Shown here: piece by piece, positions 1-7,007 of the stretch
Position numbering within the stretch: the first letter of the stretch is position 1
Layout: each line of letters starts with the position of its first letter
Assembly: GCA_012513235.1 (NCBI GenBank)
Contig: JAAZCO010000414.1
Location: 1 to 12,088 of the forward strand
Source: Gammaproteobacteria bacterium
GTDB lineage: Bacteria > Pseudomonadota > Gammaproteobacteria > Pseudomonadales > Pseudomonadaceae
Direction of reading: 5' to 3'
DNA length: 12,088 nucleotides
Notes under the pieces: generated by a model
What the model was told of the DNA's origin: nothing
Seen by the model: the letters and a program-made list of their open reading frames with translations, nothing else
Databases searched by the model: none
Translations under genes and position numbers: made by a program

Positions 1-185
1 GCAGCAAGCAACATACCGACTTCTGGACCGCCATAAGCCACCACAGTTAAGTCTTTAACATCGCTGCGAATAATTTCACGCACAATTGCCATCGGCTTGC
101 GACGTGGGCCCCAACCACCAAAACCAATTGTCATACCATCACGAAGATGAGCCACTGCCTCTGCAGATGTCATTTGCTTATTCAT
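1..185 (-). CDS. ipdA: IpdA-type CoA-transferase family subunit (steroid ring C hydrolase), partial
   Basis: Only the first 61 codons are inside the window; the gene runs off the left edge. The ATG at 183-185 follows an AAGGAGA ribosome site and overlaps the hsaC stop as TAATG. The readable N-terminus carries MTIGFGGWGPRRKPMAIVRE and then DLTVVAYGGPEVGMLLA. This closely resembles the start of actinobacterial IpdA as I know it (GMTIG..GWG.RRKPMA.VR.I.RSD..DLTVV.YGGP..G). IpdA and IpdB belong to the class I CoA-transferase fold but act together as a hydrolase that opens the last steroid ring (ring C) of the CoA-bound C/D-ring remnant in the cytoplasm. The partner ipdB would be expected just beyond the window. 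A generic glutaconate/3-oxoacid CoA-transferase alpha subunit is the alternative, but the GWGxRRKPM stretch and the neighbouring hsaC favour IpdA. Confidence 0.85.
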   Translation of the reverse strand, partial: MNKQMTSAEAVAHLRDGMTIGFGGWGPRRKPMAIVREIIRSDVKDLTVVAYGGPEVGMLLA

Positions 186-1084
186 TATTTTTCTCCTTGC
201 TGGCCAACACTGAAGTCGTGACCCCAGACGCTAACGCGATTAAATTCGAAAACAGAGTGTTTTTCCCAGTCAACCAGGAGACCGCCCCAACCAAATTCCA
301 GATCAAATCCGGATGGCGTTTTCATATAAAAAGAAGTCATTTTGTCATTCAGGTGCTGCCCGAGCGTGGCTGACAACGGCACACCGTGCGCTTCACGACG
401 ATCATGCGCACGACCGACTTCGGTCATGCTGTCCACTTCAACCATCATATGCACGCATTTGCTTGGCACGTCGTACTCGGCAATCGCCAAGCTGTGGTGA
501 CGTGCATTACCACAATGCATAAAGTGAATGCGCGTTGCATCAGCAGACGGGTCTGGACGGAAATTGAAAATATCAGATTTGCGAAAGCCTAAAACATCAC
601 GGTAAAACGCAGCACACTCATCAAAGTTAGGTGCTGGTAATACGGTGTGCCCTAAGCCCATGCCATCGGTGACAAAGCGCGGTACACCTTGTGGCGAAAC
701 AAAAGGTTGGCAAGCAGAAATGTGGCCCCAGCTCAACTCATGCTGATTACCGGCCGGATCAGACAAGGTGGCAACAGCTTGCACACCACGCGATACGCAC
801 ATCTCTCGATCGCCTAACTCATAACTGACACCCTGCTCTGCAATATGCTTAAGCATGGCGTTAAAATCTTCTTCGCTGCCCAACTCCCAACCGGAAGCCA
901 GATACACATCAGTTGCACCCTCTTGCACTAAGATACGAAAAGGACGCTCATCCATTTTAATCCGCAGCGAGCCATCCGCTTCGGTCGTCGTCATCATGCC
1001 CAACACTTCTTCAGCGTAGTGGCGCCACGATTCAAGATCTTGAACCTGGGTGACGATGTAACTTAATGATTGAACAGTGCTCAT
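185..1084 (-). CDS. hsaC: HsaC/TesB-type extradiol ring-cleavage dioxygenase (steroid ring A meta-cleavage)
   Basis: A 299-residue type I (VOC-fold) extradiol dioxygenase with two VOC modules, about residues 5-120 and 140-268. By family knowledge it is an Fe(II) enzyme that opens the catecholic ring A of 3,4-dihydroxy-9,10-secoandrostatriene-dione (3,4-DHSA) in the cytoplasm. Metal ligands fit His146 (GLGHTVL), His212 (VHMMVEV) and Glu263 (DLEFGWG). Active-site residues fit His197 (RHHSLA), His244 (LGQH) and Tyr253 (SFYMKTP). The end, VSVWGHDFSVG, matches the C-terminus of actinobacterial HsaC better than that of BphC. The start at 1084 is chosen because AGGAGA lies at 1094-1099; an upstream in-frame ATG at 1162 has no ribosome site and falls in the operator. 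The stop overlaps the ipdA start by one base, so the two are probably translationally coupled. A biphenyl-type dioxygenase is the less likely alternative. Confidence 0.88.
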   Translation of the reverse strand: MSTVQSLSYIVTQVQDLESWRHYAEEVLGMMTTTEADGSLRIKMDERPFRILVQEGATDVYLASGWELGSEEDFNAMLKHIAEQGVSYELGDREMCVSRGVQAVATLSDPAGNQHELSWGHISACQPFVSPQGVPRFVTDGMGLGHTVLPAPNFDECAAFYRDVLGFRKSDIFNFRPDPSADATRIHFMHCGNARHHSLAIAEYDVPSKCVHMMVEVDSMTEVGRAHDRREAHGVPLSATLGQHLNDKMTSFYMKTPSGFDLEFGWGGLLVDWEKHSVFEFNRVSVWGHDFSVGQQGEK

Positions 1085-1093
1085 TATAATTGT

Positions 1094-1117
1094 TCTCCTG
1101 ATATACCTAACTTTAGG
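1094..1117 (-). promoter_or_regulatory. hsaC leader: ribosome site and small dyad
   Basis: The ribosome site AGGAGA (1094-1099, minus strand) fixes the hsaC start at 1084. Just upstream lies a short perfect dyad, CCTAA-AG-TTAGG (1106-1117). A -10-like AATAAT sits at 1127-1132 without a good -35, and the shared operator lies just upstream at 1153-1171. The dyad may be incidental. Confidence 0.4.
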
Positions 1118-1152
1118 ACTGTTTCGATTATTGCGTGAACGCCCTGATTGCT

Positions 1153-1171
1153 CATCGTCCATTGAGACTAA
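1153..1171. promoter_or_regulatory. Shared 19-bp dyad, site A (upstream of hsaC-ipdA)
   Basis: The plus strand reads CATCGTCCATTGAGACTAA. Its core GTCC-N4-AGAC is an imperfect inverted repeat. It matches site C at 16 of 19 positions and shares CATCGTCC with sites B and D. It lies about 70 bases upstream of the hsaC ATG, between the terminator of the preceding operon and the candidate -10 at 1127-1132, where it would cover or sit just upstream of the -35 region. It is probably the binding site of a dimeric regulator; the regulator itself is not in the window. Confidence 0.6.
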
Positions 1172-1206
1172 TGTTTTTCGACTAGGATTGACGCGGGTTT
1201 GCGCGC

Positions 1207-1242
1207 AAAAAAAAGCCGTCTTGCTTGCGCAGAGACGGCTTT
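1207..1242 (-). terminator. Rho-independent terminator of the thiolase/DUF35-MaoC operon
   Basis: The perfect 10-bp stem AAAGCCGTCT/AGACGGCTTT (1212-1221 with 1233-1242) encloses an 11-base loop. Read on the minus strand it is followed by a run of eight T residues (1207-1214, partly in the stem). It lies 44 bases after the stop of the DUF35-MaoC gene and separates that operon from hsaC-ipdA. Confidence 0.9.
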
Positions 1243-1285
1243 AAAAGGGAGTTGCATTCCGGGTAAAACTAGGTTTTCACATCAC

Positions 1286-2224
1286 TTACATATAGAGAAT
1301 GATCAGATCATTAATCACCGCTGGACGCTCTTGGCCGACCACGTGAATATTGAGCTCAAGGACCATCTGCGTACCGCTGCGTACCTTTTCAATCGACTTC
1401 ACACGTCCACGCGAATGGATCAGCGAGCCCGCTGGCACCGGTGATGGGAAACGCAGGCGCTGTGAGCCGTAGTTGACCATATTGGTGAAGCCGGTGATCT
1501 CAAAACCCAAATCAACATTGAGCTTTGAAGTCAGCACTTGCACCAAGGCTCCGTGCGCAATGGTGCCGCCAAAGGGGCCTTCTTTACGCGCACGCTCGGG
1601 ATCAGTATGAATCCAATAATTATCGCCCGACAGCTCAGCAAACTGATTGATCATAGCCTGATCCACCAACAACTGATTACTCCACGGACTGAACTCTTCG
1701 GAGACTAAAGATTGCAATGCAGCGTCATCCGTCAACGGCACCTGACGCACAGATTTAACATCAGCAGCCACAGGGGCCTCAGGCTGCTTAACCACTTCAT
1801 CGATTTCAACTAAATCAACATGCGCACCAGTAAAGCGCAACAGTACAGTACCGTCTTCACTCACCCGTGCACGCACAGGCTTGACGCGCATACCAATTTT
1901 AATGTCGTCTTCTTTCAAGCCCACCAGAGTGGTGTTGACACGCACACCCTCATCGAGCTCAACCACCGCCAATAACTGCGGATCAGGACCGGCAAACTCA
2001 GGCAATGTTGGTATTCTGGCCACAGTATAGGTGTACAGCGTACCCGCACCTGTCACCTCACGAAACTCAACTTGATCGGACAAACAATGCGAGCAGTGAC
2101 GACGTGGATAAAAGGTCCACTTGGCACAGGCACTGCAATGCTGCAGCAAAATTTTGCCTGCTTTCAAGCCATCCCAAAAAGGAGCAGAGATAGCTGTCTG
2201 TATCGGCATAGGTTTATTTGACAT
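1286..2224 (-). CDS. DUF35 OB-fold / MaoC-like hydratase fusion protein
   Basis: This 312-residue protein has two domains. The N-terminal part has a zinc ribbon with Cys30-x2-Cys33 and Cys44-x2-Cys47, then an OB fold (about 48-140), which is the DUF35/ChsH2-type acyl-CoA-associated module. After a linker (about 141-165) comes a MaoC hot-dog domain with the (R)-hydratase motif SGDNYWIH (Asp201, His206) and FGGTIAHG (218-225). In steroid degraders such proteins hydrate side-chain enoyl-CoA and form a complex with a thiolase-fold aldolase (ChsH1/ChsH2-Ltp2 in mycobacteria, Shy1/Sal1 in Pseudomonas Chol1). The gene starts two bases after the stop of just such a thiolase-fold gene, with GAGGGAG as ribosome site. 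The domain order DUF35 then MaoC is the reverse of ChsH2 as I recall it. The exact substrate cannot be told from sequence. Confidence 0.85.
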   Translation of the reverse strand: MSNKPMPIQTAISAPFWDGLKAGKILLQHCSACAKWTFYPRRHCSHCLSDQVEFREVTGAGTLYTYTVARIPTLPEFAGPDPQLLAVVELDEGVRVNTTLVGLKEDDIKIGMRVKPVRARVSEDGTVLLRFTGAHVDLVEIDEVVKQPEAPVAADVKSVRQVPLTDDAALQSLVSEEFSPWSNQLLVDQAMINQFAELSGDNYWIHTDPERARKEGPFGGTIAHGALVQVLTSKLNVDLGFEITGFTNMVNYGSQRLRFPSPVPAGSLIHSRGRVKSIEKVRSGTQMVLELNIHVVGQERPAVINDLIILYM

Positions 2225-2226
2225 GT

Positions 2227-3438
2227 TTATGCTCCCTCAAGAATCAGTGCACCCTGCTCACTCATGACGCCGCCGGTACCGGAGACGAACACTCGATCAC
2301 AGTTTTTCAATTGACGCTCACCGGCCTTACCACGAATCTGATCAAAGGCCTCAATGATTTGTGAGAAACCACCGGCCGACCCCGCCTGACCAAAGCTGAG
2401 CTGGCCACCATGGGTGTTGACGGGGAAGTTACCTTTCCAGGTCAGGTCATTCTCAAGGATAAAGCGCATACCTTCGCCCTTCGGACAAAAGCCTGCGTCC
2501 TCTAAACTCAGCAACACAGTGATGGTATAGCAGTCATAAATCTGCGCCGCATTCATATCTGAAGGCTTAAGCCCTGACATTTCAAAAGCACGACGCGCTG
2601 CAGGACCCACCGGGGTTTCAGTCATATCCGGAGAATAAGTTGGCGATTTGTAGCCTAAACGCTCACCAAAACCAGTGATATGCGCACCTCGGTTACGCGC
2701 TCGTGCTGCCACTTCTTTGGAAGCAACAATCACCGCAGCACCACCAGCGACGGGCATGACAATTTCCAGTACGCGCAATGGATCAGCTACCATGCGGCTA
2801 TTGAGTACATCTTCAATCGTGAGTGGCTGACCATGGAAAATCGCATTGGGATTGGCCAGGGCATTGGTGCGCTGATCCACGGCAATTTTTGCCATCGCGC
2901 GCTCATCGTAGCCATATTGCGCTGCATAACGCTTGGCAATCATGGCATAACCGGTGTTTTGCCCTAGGTGCCCGTAAGGTAAATCGAACTCAGCTTCCGG
3001 CGCACCAAATGCGGTACTGTGACCGCCAAAACGCATGGCACGCGCCATAGCAGCAGGATCTTCATCACGCCCAAAGGGTGCCATACGCATTGGCAATACA
3101 CATAAAACTGCTTGGCATAAACCCATTTCAATTGCCGCAGCAGCACGCCACACCATACCCACTGGCGTGGTACCGCCTAAATCCACAACTTCAGCAAAGT
3201 TGACGGCAATACCCAGATACTCAGCGGCCATGGCTGGAACAAAGACCGAGGCCTCATGGAAATGTGGACCGTTAATCACCAAGCCATCCAGATCACTGGC
3301 TTGCAGACCGGCATCATCCAGCGCTTGTCGCGCTAGATCAGCCACCTGCTCCAAGTGGAACATTTGCGGGGCTTCTGAATATTTTTGTGGTTTATACTGC
3401 GCAGCACCAACAATAGCTGCTTCTCCTTTCCAACCCAT
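2227..3438 (-). CDS. Thiolase-fold lipid-transfer/aldolase-like protein lacking the thiolase Cys
   Basis: This 403-residue protein belongs to the SCP2-thiolase/Ltp family. It begins GEAAIVGAAQY and contains DLGGTTPVGM (86-95), where true thiolases carry the acylated Cys; none is present. Later landmarks are IYDCYTIT (300-307), with Tyr residues in the region used for acid-base chemistry in Ltp2-type aldolases, NTHGGQLSFGQAGSAGG (341-357), and the closing SGTGG. Cys-less members with a DUF35 partner are known to catalyse retro-aldol cleavage of hydroxylated steroid side-chain CoA esters, so I infer an Ltp2/Sal1-like aldolase rather than a thiolase. The ATG at 3438 is chosen because AAGGTG ends seven bases upstream; an in-frame GTG at 3447 overlaps that ribosome site. 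It is first in a two-gene operon with the DUF35-MaoC gene and has site B upstream. Confidence 0.83.
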   Translation of the reverse strand: MGWKGEAAIVGAAQYKPQKYSEAPQMFHLEQVADLARQALDDAGLQASDLDGLVINGPHFHEASVFVPAMAAEYLGIAVNFAEVVDLGGTTPVGMVWRAAAAIEMGLCQAVLCVLPMRMAPFGRDEDPAAMARAMRFGGHSTAFGAPEAEFDLPYGHLGQNTGYAMIAKRYAAQYGYDERAMAKIAVDQRTNALANPNAIFHGQPLTIEDVLNSRMVADPLRVLEIVMPVAGGAAVIVASKEVAARARNRGAHITGFGERLGYKSPTYSPDMTETPVGPAARRAFEMSGLKPSDMNAAQIYDCYTITVLLSLEDAGFCPKGEGMRFILENDLTWKGNFPVNTHGGQLSFGQAGSAGGFSQIIEAFDQIRGKAGERQLKNCDRVFVSGTGGVMSEQGALILEGA

Positions 3439-3494
3439 GTAGAGCACCTTTTTTATAGATATTATCTGCTACTTTTCCACTTCATTGTTACAAG

Positions 3495-3500
3495 AGTATA
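3495..3500 (-). promoter_or_regulatory. Candidate -10 of the thiolase operon
   Basis: TATACT on the minus strand matches the sigma-70 -10 consensus at 5 of 6 positions. It lies 14 bases after the GGAC of site B, so the operator would cover the -35 region, where no good TTGACA is seen. This fits a promoter that is blocked by, or depends on, the bound regulator. It is inferred from sequence only. Confidence 0.35.
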
Positions 3501-3510
3501 AACGGCAATT

Positions 3511-3529
3511 CATCGTCCAAAAGGCCTAG
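3511..3529. promoter_or_regulatory. Shared 19-bp dyad, site B (upstream of thiolase/DUF35-MaoC)
   Basis: The plus strand reads CATCGTCCAAAAGGCCTAG. The left half-site CATCGTCC is identical in all four sites; the right half (GGCCTAG instead of AGACTAA) is the most divergent of the four. It lies about 75 bases upstream of the chosen start at 3438 and adjoins a -10-like TATACT. Confidence 0.5.
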
Positions 3530-3827
3530 CGTTTAAAGCCCAAGCTTAAGACGTGCACTAAATATTTAATTTTAATGTGATGGCTCTGTTTTAAACGTCA
3601 GCTCACCGACCAATTAGCAACTCTTTTTCTTGCTAACTCTTCAATTTATTCATTTACATTTACCAACATAACTGATCATGAAAAGCAGTTTTTAACGCTC
3701 CTCATTTTCTAAGTTGTTGATCCCTGTACTGTTGTTTATAGTTAATTTTTACCCCATAACCTACCACCACCGCAGCCTCATTAATCGGCGACTGTAGCGC
3801 CCAACCTCGAGCGACTTTATCGAACCT

Positions 3828-3857
3828 AAAAAAAAGCCCACGCAGTGGCGTGGGCTT
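3828..3857 (-). terminator. Rho-independent terminator of the ligase-MBL-DUF1302-DUF1329 operon
   Basis: The perfect 10-bp stem AAGCCCACGC/GCGTGGGCTT (3834-3843 with 3848-3857) has a 4-base loop. On the minus strand it is followed by a run of eight T residues (3828-3835). It lies 35 bases after the DUF1329 stop. It has no T run on the plus strand, so it acts on minus-strand transcripts only. Confidence 0.93.
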
Positions 3858-3892
3858 AAACTCCGGCAAATACGCCAGAGAACTACAATGAA

Positions 3893-5269
3893 TTAGCGTC
3901 CTTGAGCGCGTAAGCGGTCAGGCGTGAAATCACTTTTCTTCATATCTGCCTTGTTAATGATTGAACTTAAACGACGCTCATTGGTTAAGTTATAAGCAAC
4001 ATAGTCACCATTGTTCAAATCATGATAGTAAGAAGAAGCTGAACGCCATGCACTCATATCTGGATGGTAAATCGTATTGATAAAAGCAAACTTCCATAAC
4101 TTGCCGCGACTATCATAGTTGTCGGACATTACAGAATGCCAAGTATCCTCATCCAAATATAAACGACGCTTACCATAGATATGACGACTATTGTCTTTCA
4201 GAGTGGCTTCCAACACCCAGACTCGACGCAATTCATAGCGCAAGTGATCAGGGTTAGCATGGTTTGGTGTCAGCAGATCATCGTACTTCAGATCAGCCAC
4301 TTCAGTTCGATAGCCGTTTGCTGGGATATACATCTCCTGCTTGCCTTTAAGGTCCCAGTTATAACGATCTGGGCCACCGTTAAACAAGCGATCTTCGTCA
4401 ATAGTTAGCTGACCACTGGTACCACTTAATGCTTGATCATAACCATAGCCTGGAGCAAGACGTACACGTCGCGTACCAGCATTATAACTCCATGCAATAC
4501 GTGAAGAAGCCTTATAGTCGTATGGTTCGTGGTTCATTGAAGTGTTACCACGGTCACGAGATGGCTCAATGGTCTCAGTACGACACATTGCCGAGACACC
4601 ATCCTTACTATGCGGAGTAGCATCCGGGTTATTGGAAAGAGCTAAGCACTTACCATAAGTACGCCCAAAGCTTTTCGTACCATTGGCGCTGACAATAGCG
4701 ATATCACGAGTACTTTCTTCCGTATAATCGCGATAAGGCAATTGGTGGTTCCACAAAACTTCCATTGCATTCTTTGGAATTGGGAATGGATTATGCCCAA
4801 TACCTTCAATGCCCTGACCATCGCTCACGAGCTTAGCAGTAGTCGCGTTCTCTTTTGCACGCTCACAGACAAAATCCGGATACCGGAAGTCACGGTGCGT
4901 TGGATAGACTTCCATCCGGAAAGTATCAGGATACTTTACAAACATAGCTTTTTGTCCATCGGACAGCTTATCAGCATGCTCTTTATAGTTTGCGGCGGTA
5001 ATAACTACTCGCGGCTTCTCATCCGCATAAGGATCTACCGGATGATCCCCGCTATGAGGTTTAATATTCCAACCTGGAACTTTTCCCATATATTTACCGG
5101 TATATTCAGGAATTGTACCTTCCGCATTACCTGCTCTCTCAGCCCCAACACAAGTCAGTTCATTTCCGAGTTTTGCCGCTTCCTCTGGGCTAACAGCAGC
5201 AAAGCTGGCAGCGGGAAAAGCCAAAATAGAAGTCAAGGTAAGAGCCATACTAGCGCGACGATATATCAT
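3893..5269 (-). CDS. DUF1329 family periplasmic/outer-membrane-associated protein
   Basis: This 458-residue protein starts with a type I signal peptide (positive MIYRR, then a hydrophobic stretch ending ASFA at about 24). The mature part opens with the DUF1329 signature GAERAGNAEGTIPEYTG. The family has a LolA/LolB-like fold and is nearly always encoded beside a DUF1302 outer-membrane protein in gene clusters for hydrophobic substrates. It probably carries a lipid-like ligand through the periplasm. Four Cys residues in the mature part could form disulfides. No lipobox is present, so it is not a lipoprotein. The start at 5269 is chosen because GGAG lies eight bases upstream; an in-frame TTG at 5284 overlaps that ribosome site. 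It is last in its operon, 78 bases after the DUF1302 stop across a hairpin. The transported molecule is inferred from neighbours (steroid), not shown. Confidence 0.9.
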   Translation of the reverse strand: MIYRRASMALTLTSILAFPAASFAAVSPEEAAKLGNELTCVGAERAGNAEGTIPEYTGKYMGKVPGWNIKPHSGDHPVDPYADEKPRVVITAANYKEHADKLSDGQKAMFVKYPDTFRMEVYPTHRDFRYPDFVCERAKENATTAKLVSDGQGIEGIGHNPFPIPKNAMEVLWNHQLPYRDYTEESTRDIAIVSANGTKSFGRTYGKCLALSNNPDATPHSKDGVSAMCRTETIEPSRDRGNTSMNHEPYDYKASSRIAWSYNAGTRRVRLAPGYGYDQALSGTSGQLTIDEDRLFNGGPDRYNWDLKGKQEMYIPANGYRTEVADLKYDDLLTPNHANPDHLRYELRRVWVLEATLKDNSRHIYGKRRLYLDEDTWHSVMSDNYDSRGKLWKFAFINTIYHPDMSAWRSASSYYHDLNNGDYVAYNLTNERRLSSIINKADMKKSDFTPDRLRAQGR

Positions 5270-5300
5270 TGTTATTATCTCCAACTCTTATTTTAATTAT

Positions 5301-5328
5301 GGGGTTAACGTTATTTAACGCTAACCCC
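5301..5328 (-). promoter_or_regulatory. Intergenic hairpin between DUF1302 and DUF1329 genes
   Basis: A 12-bp stem (5301-5312 with 5317-5328) and 4-base loop carry GGGGTTA arms. The single A:C mismatch on the plus strand becomes a G-U wobble in minus-strand RNA. No T run follows, so it is not a standard terminator. It may protect or process the mRNA, or reduce read-through, and so set different amounts of the two proteins. Confidence 0.55.
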
Positions 5329-5347
5329 TTAATGAATCAACTGCTTA

Positions 5348-6949
5348 TTAAAACGTATATTTCGCTGAGAAAGTTAACTGGTCACGGTCAGTCAACTGAC
5401 GATTTTTCTTCACGCTGGCCTCACCCATATAAGCAACATAAGTCGCATTCAACTCTAAATTACCATGGCGCTTAAAAGTTGAACCCAGTGAAAGACGTCG
5501 ATCACCTTCACCACCAGCAATTGCACCAGCCAAAGGTGTTTTACCACCCAAAACATGGGAATAACTGACAGGCACCGAAAGATCCCAGCCAGAGAAAATG
5601 CCTGGATAACTTAAAGACACCTGACCAGTAACGGCTGTAGAGCTCTTAGTCTGATACTGGTCTGAAGTGTTATAACGATACTGATCATAAGACTGACCAT
5701 TTCTCTTAATCGCATCAACATCAGTCGCTACCACATGGACTATTTCACCCAGTAACGTCGTACCACGCGCCCACGGCATATCACCTAAAGTGTGAATAAA
5801 GCTGGCTTGGGCTTGATAACCCTTGCCGCGAGTGGGAGTAGGAGAATATGTTCCAGGCTTTAGGCCCGGGGCTAGCACGTTCACTGGCGCACCATCGCGA
5901 TAAGAAACCTCACCGGAGACTTGAGTGTCGCCTATCCGCGTAGAAACGCTAGCACCGGTCAGCTTAATGTTATCAAAATAGTTAATTTTGTAATTTGAGA
6001 AATCTGGGGCAATAAGAAGGCCCGAAGGGTTTTTATCATGGTAGTTGATATGGAAAACTGAGAACTCCCAGTCAAAGTTTGGACGAATTGTCGCGCGCAA
6101 ACCATACTGCCCACTACTTTTCGGCTTGTTTTTACCAGAATATAGAGCACCACCCGGACTCAGCGCATCTGGTCGAGGACCAATCATATTGACAGTAGAA
6201 AAATAACTACCCACCGGGCTGAGCTCATTTGGCAGCCACTCATACTGATAGTATGCGGACAAGCCAAACAATGGATTGATGTTCCAGTCAACAGAAACCT
6301 GACCGGTTGGCAGCAACACTTCTTTAGTTTCAGTACCAGGCGTAGTTGACTTAACCACATCCACTCGACCCTGCGCACCATTCACACCAGGATAAAACAA
6401 CCCCTCACCCCAAGAGATCACATGGCGACCCGCTTTAACACCTAAATATTGATTTTTAGGTAACTGTATATCACTGAACAAATAAGCATCTAAAAAGCGC
6501 GTACGACCACCGCTGAAATACTTAGCACCACTGCTAAACTCATCACGCTTACCATTATGATTCACCGGCCCTTTGTTATCATTCCCCCGATGATAAACAT
6601 CATCGTAGAAAGTCGCCCCACGTAAAACACCGCCCCACTCACCCCAGTCATAGCTATCATTGGTATACACCAACTCACCTAAAGCGCTCGCGCGGTGTGT
6701 GGTCAAGGAACCCCGATCAAAGTTGCGGTTACCTTCGGCACCCAACAAATCCGTATCCTGCTTTTCCATTCGCACGCCAAGGCCGTAACTAGTAGTAAGA
6801 CTCCACTTTAAGTTACCTCCATGTTCAAAGCGTATCGCTTCACCGGCACTTGCCATAGACGACACACCTGCCGCTACCGCCACTACAAGTCCAGTTCTCG
6901 CCCATCGATTAAGATGAAAGATAGAGCCTTTGTTTTTATTGTTACTCAT
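5348..6949 (-). CDS. DUF1302 family outer-membrane barrel protein
   Basis: A 533-residue secreted protein. The signal peptide spans residues 1-35 and ends MASA before GEAIRFEHGG. The mature chain has alternating, aromatic-rich strands (for example LKWSLTTSYGLGVRMEK near the start, FDWEFSVFHINYHDKNP in the middle). It ends TFSAKYTF, with the terminal Phe typical of outer-membrane barrels. DUF1302 proteins pair with DUF1329 proteins in clusters for steroids, long-chain compounds and other hydrophobic substrates, where they probably form the outer-membrane entry channel. The ATG at 6949 is chosen because GGAG lies seven bases upstream; the in-frame GTG at 6955 overlaps that ribosome site. It is 54 bases from the MBL gene, with a possible promoter of its own in that gap. 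Its role in steroid uptake is inferred from context. Confidence 0.88.
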   Translation of the reverse strand: MSNNKNKGSIFHLNRWARTGLVVAVAAGVSSMASAGEAIRFEHGGNLKWSLTTSYGLGVRMEKQDTDLLGAEGNRNFDRGSLTTHRASALGELVYTNDSYDWGEWGGVLRGATFYDDVYHRGNDNKGPVNHNGKRDEFSSGAKYFSGGRTRFLDAYLFSDIQLPKNQYLGVKAGRHVISWGEGLFYPGVNGAQGRVDVVKSTTPGTETKEVLLPTGQVSVDWNINPLFGLSAYYQYEWLPNELSPVGSYFSTVNMIGPRPDALSPGGALYSGKNKPKSSGQYGLRATIRPNFDWEFSVFHINYHDKNPSGLLIAPDFSNYKINYFDNIKLTGASVSTRIGDTQVSGEVSYRDGAPVNVLAPGLKPGTYSPTPTRGKGYQAQASFIHTLGDMPWARGTTLLGEIVHVVATDVDAIKRNGQSYDQYRYNTSDQYQTKSSTAVTGQVSLSYPGIFSGWDLSVPVSYSHVLGGKTPLAGAIAGGEGDRRLSLGSTFKRHGNLELNATYVAYMGEASVKKNRQLTDRDQLTFSAKYTF

Positions 6950-6966
6950 ACTCACTCTCCAAATTA

Positions 6967-7007
6967 CAGATATATCTGCCGTATGTGCTTAGTTTTATTA
7001 TTGTCAA
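6967..7007 (-). promoter_or_regulatory. Candidate internal promoter for DUF1302-DUF1329 with 12-bp palindrome
   Basis: A perfect TTGACA (7002-7007, minus strand) overlaps the MBL stop codon. The hexamer 16-17 bases on (CATACG/ATACGG) is a poor -10. Just after it lies the perfect palindrome CAGATATATCTG (6967-6978), about where transcription would begin. This may give the transport pair extra expression apart from the ligase operon, but the weak -10 leaves it doubtful. Confidence 0.3.

Larger units (their letters stand above)
3439..3827. other. AT-rich noncoding region between two minus-strand operons
   Basis: No convincing gene is seen in about 390 bases. The left part holds the control region of the thiolase operon: site B (3511-3529) and a -10-like TATACT on the minus strand (3495-3500). 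An inverted repeat with 7-base arms, TTAGCAA/TTGCTAA (3614-3620 and 3630-3635/36), has a T-rich loop of about 9 bases. It is not followed by a T run in either direction, so it is not an obvious terminator. The rest shows nothing recognisable. Confidence 0.6.

Noticed and set aside
1085..1162. N-terminal extension of hsaC from the ATG at 1162
   Set aside because: The extra 26 residues do not fit the family, the start lies inside the shared dyad, and a good ribosome site supports the start at 1084.
3614..3636. Inverted repeat TTAGCAA/TTGCTAA as a terminator or attenuator
   Set aside because: The arms are only 7 bases, AT-rich, with no T run after them on either strand and no gene ending beside them; it may be chance in AT-rich DNA.
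4742..5296. A 184-codon open frame on the plus strand opposite the DUF1329 gene
   Set aside because: It is fully antisense to a clear DUF1329 protein with signal peptide, its product has no recognisable pattern, and it has no ribosome site that I could see.
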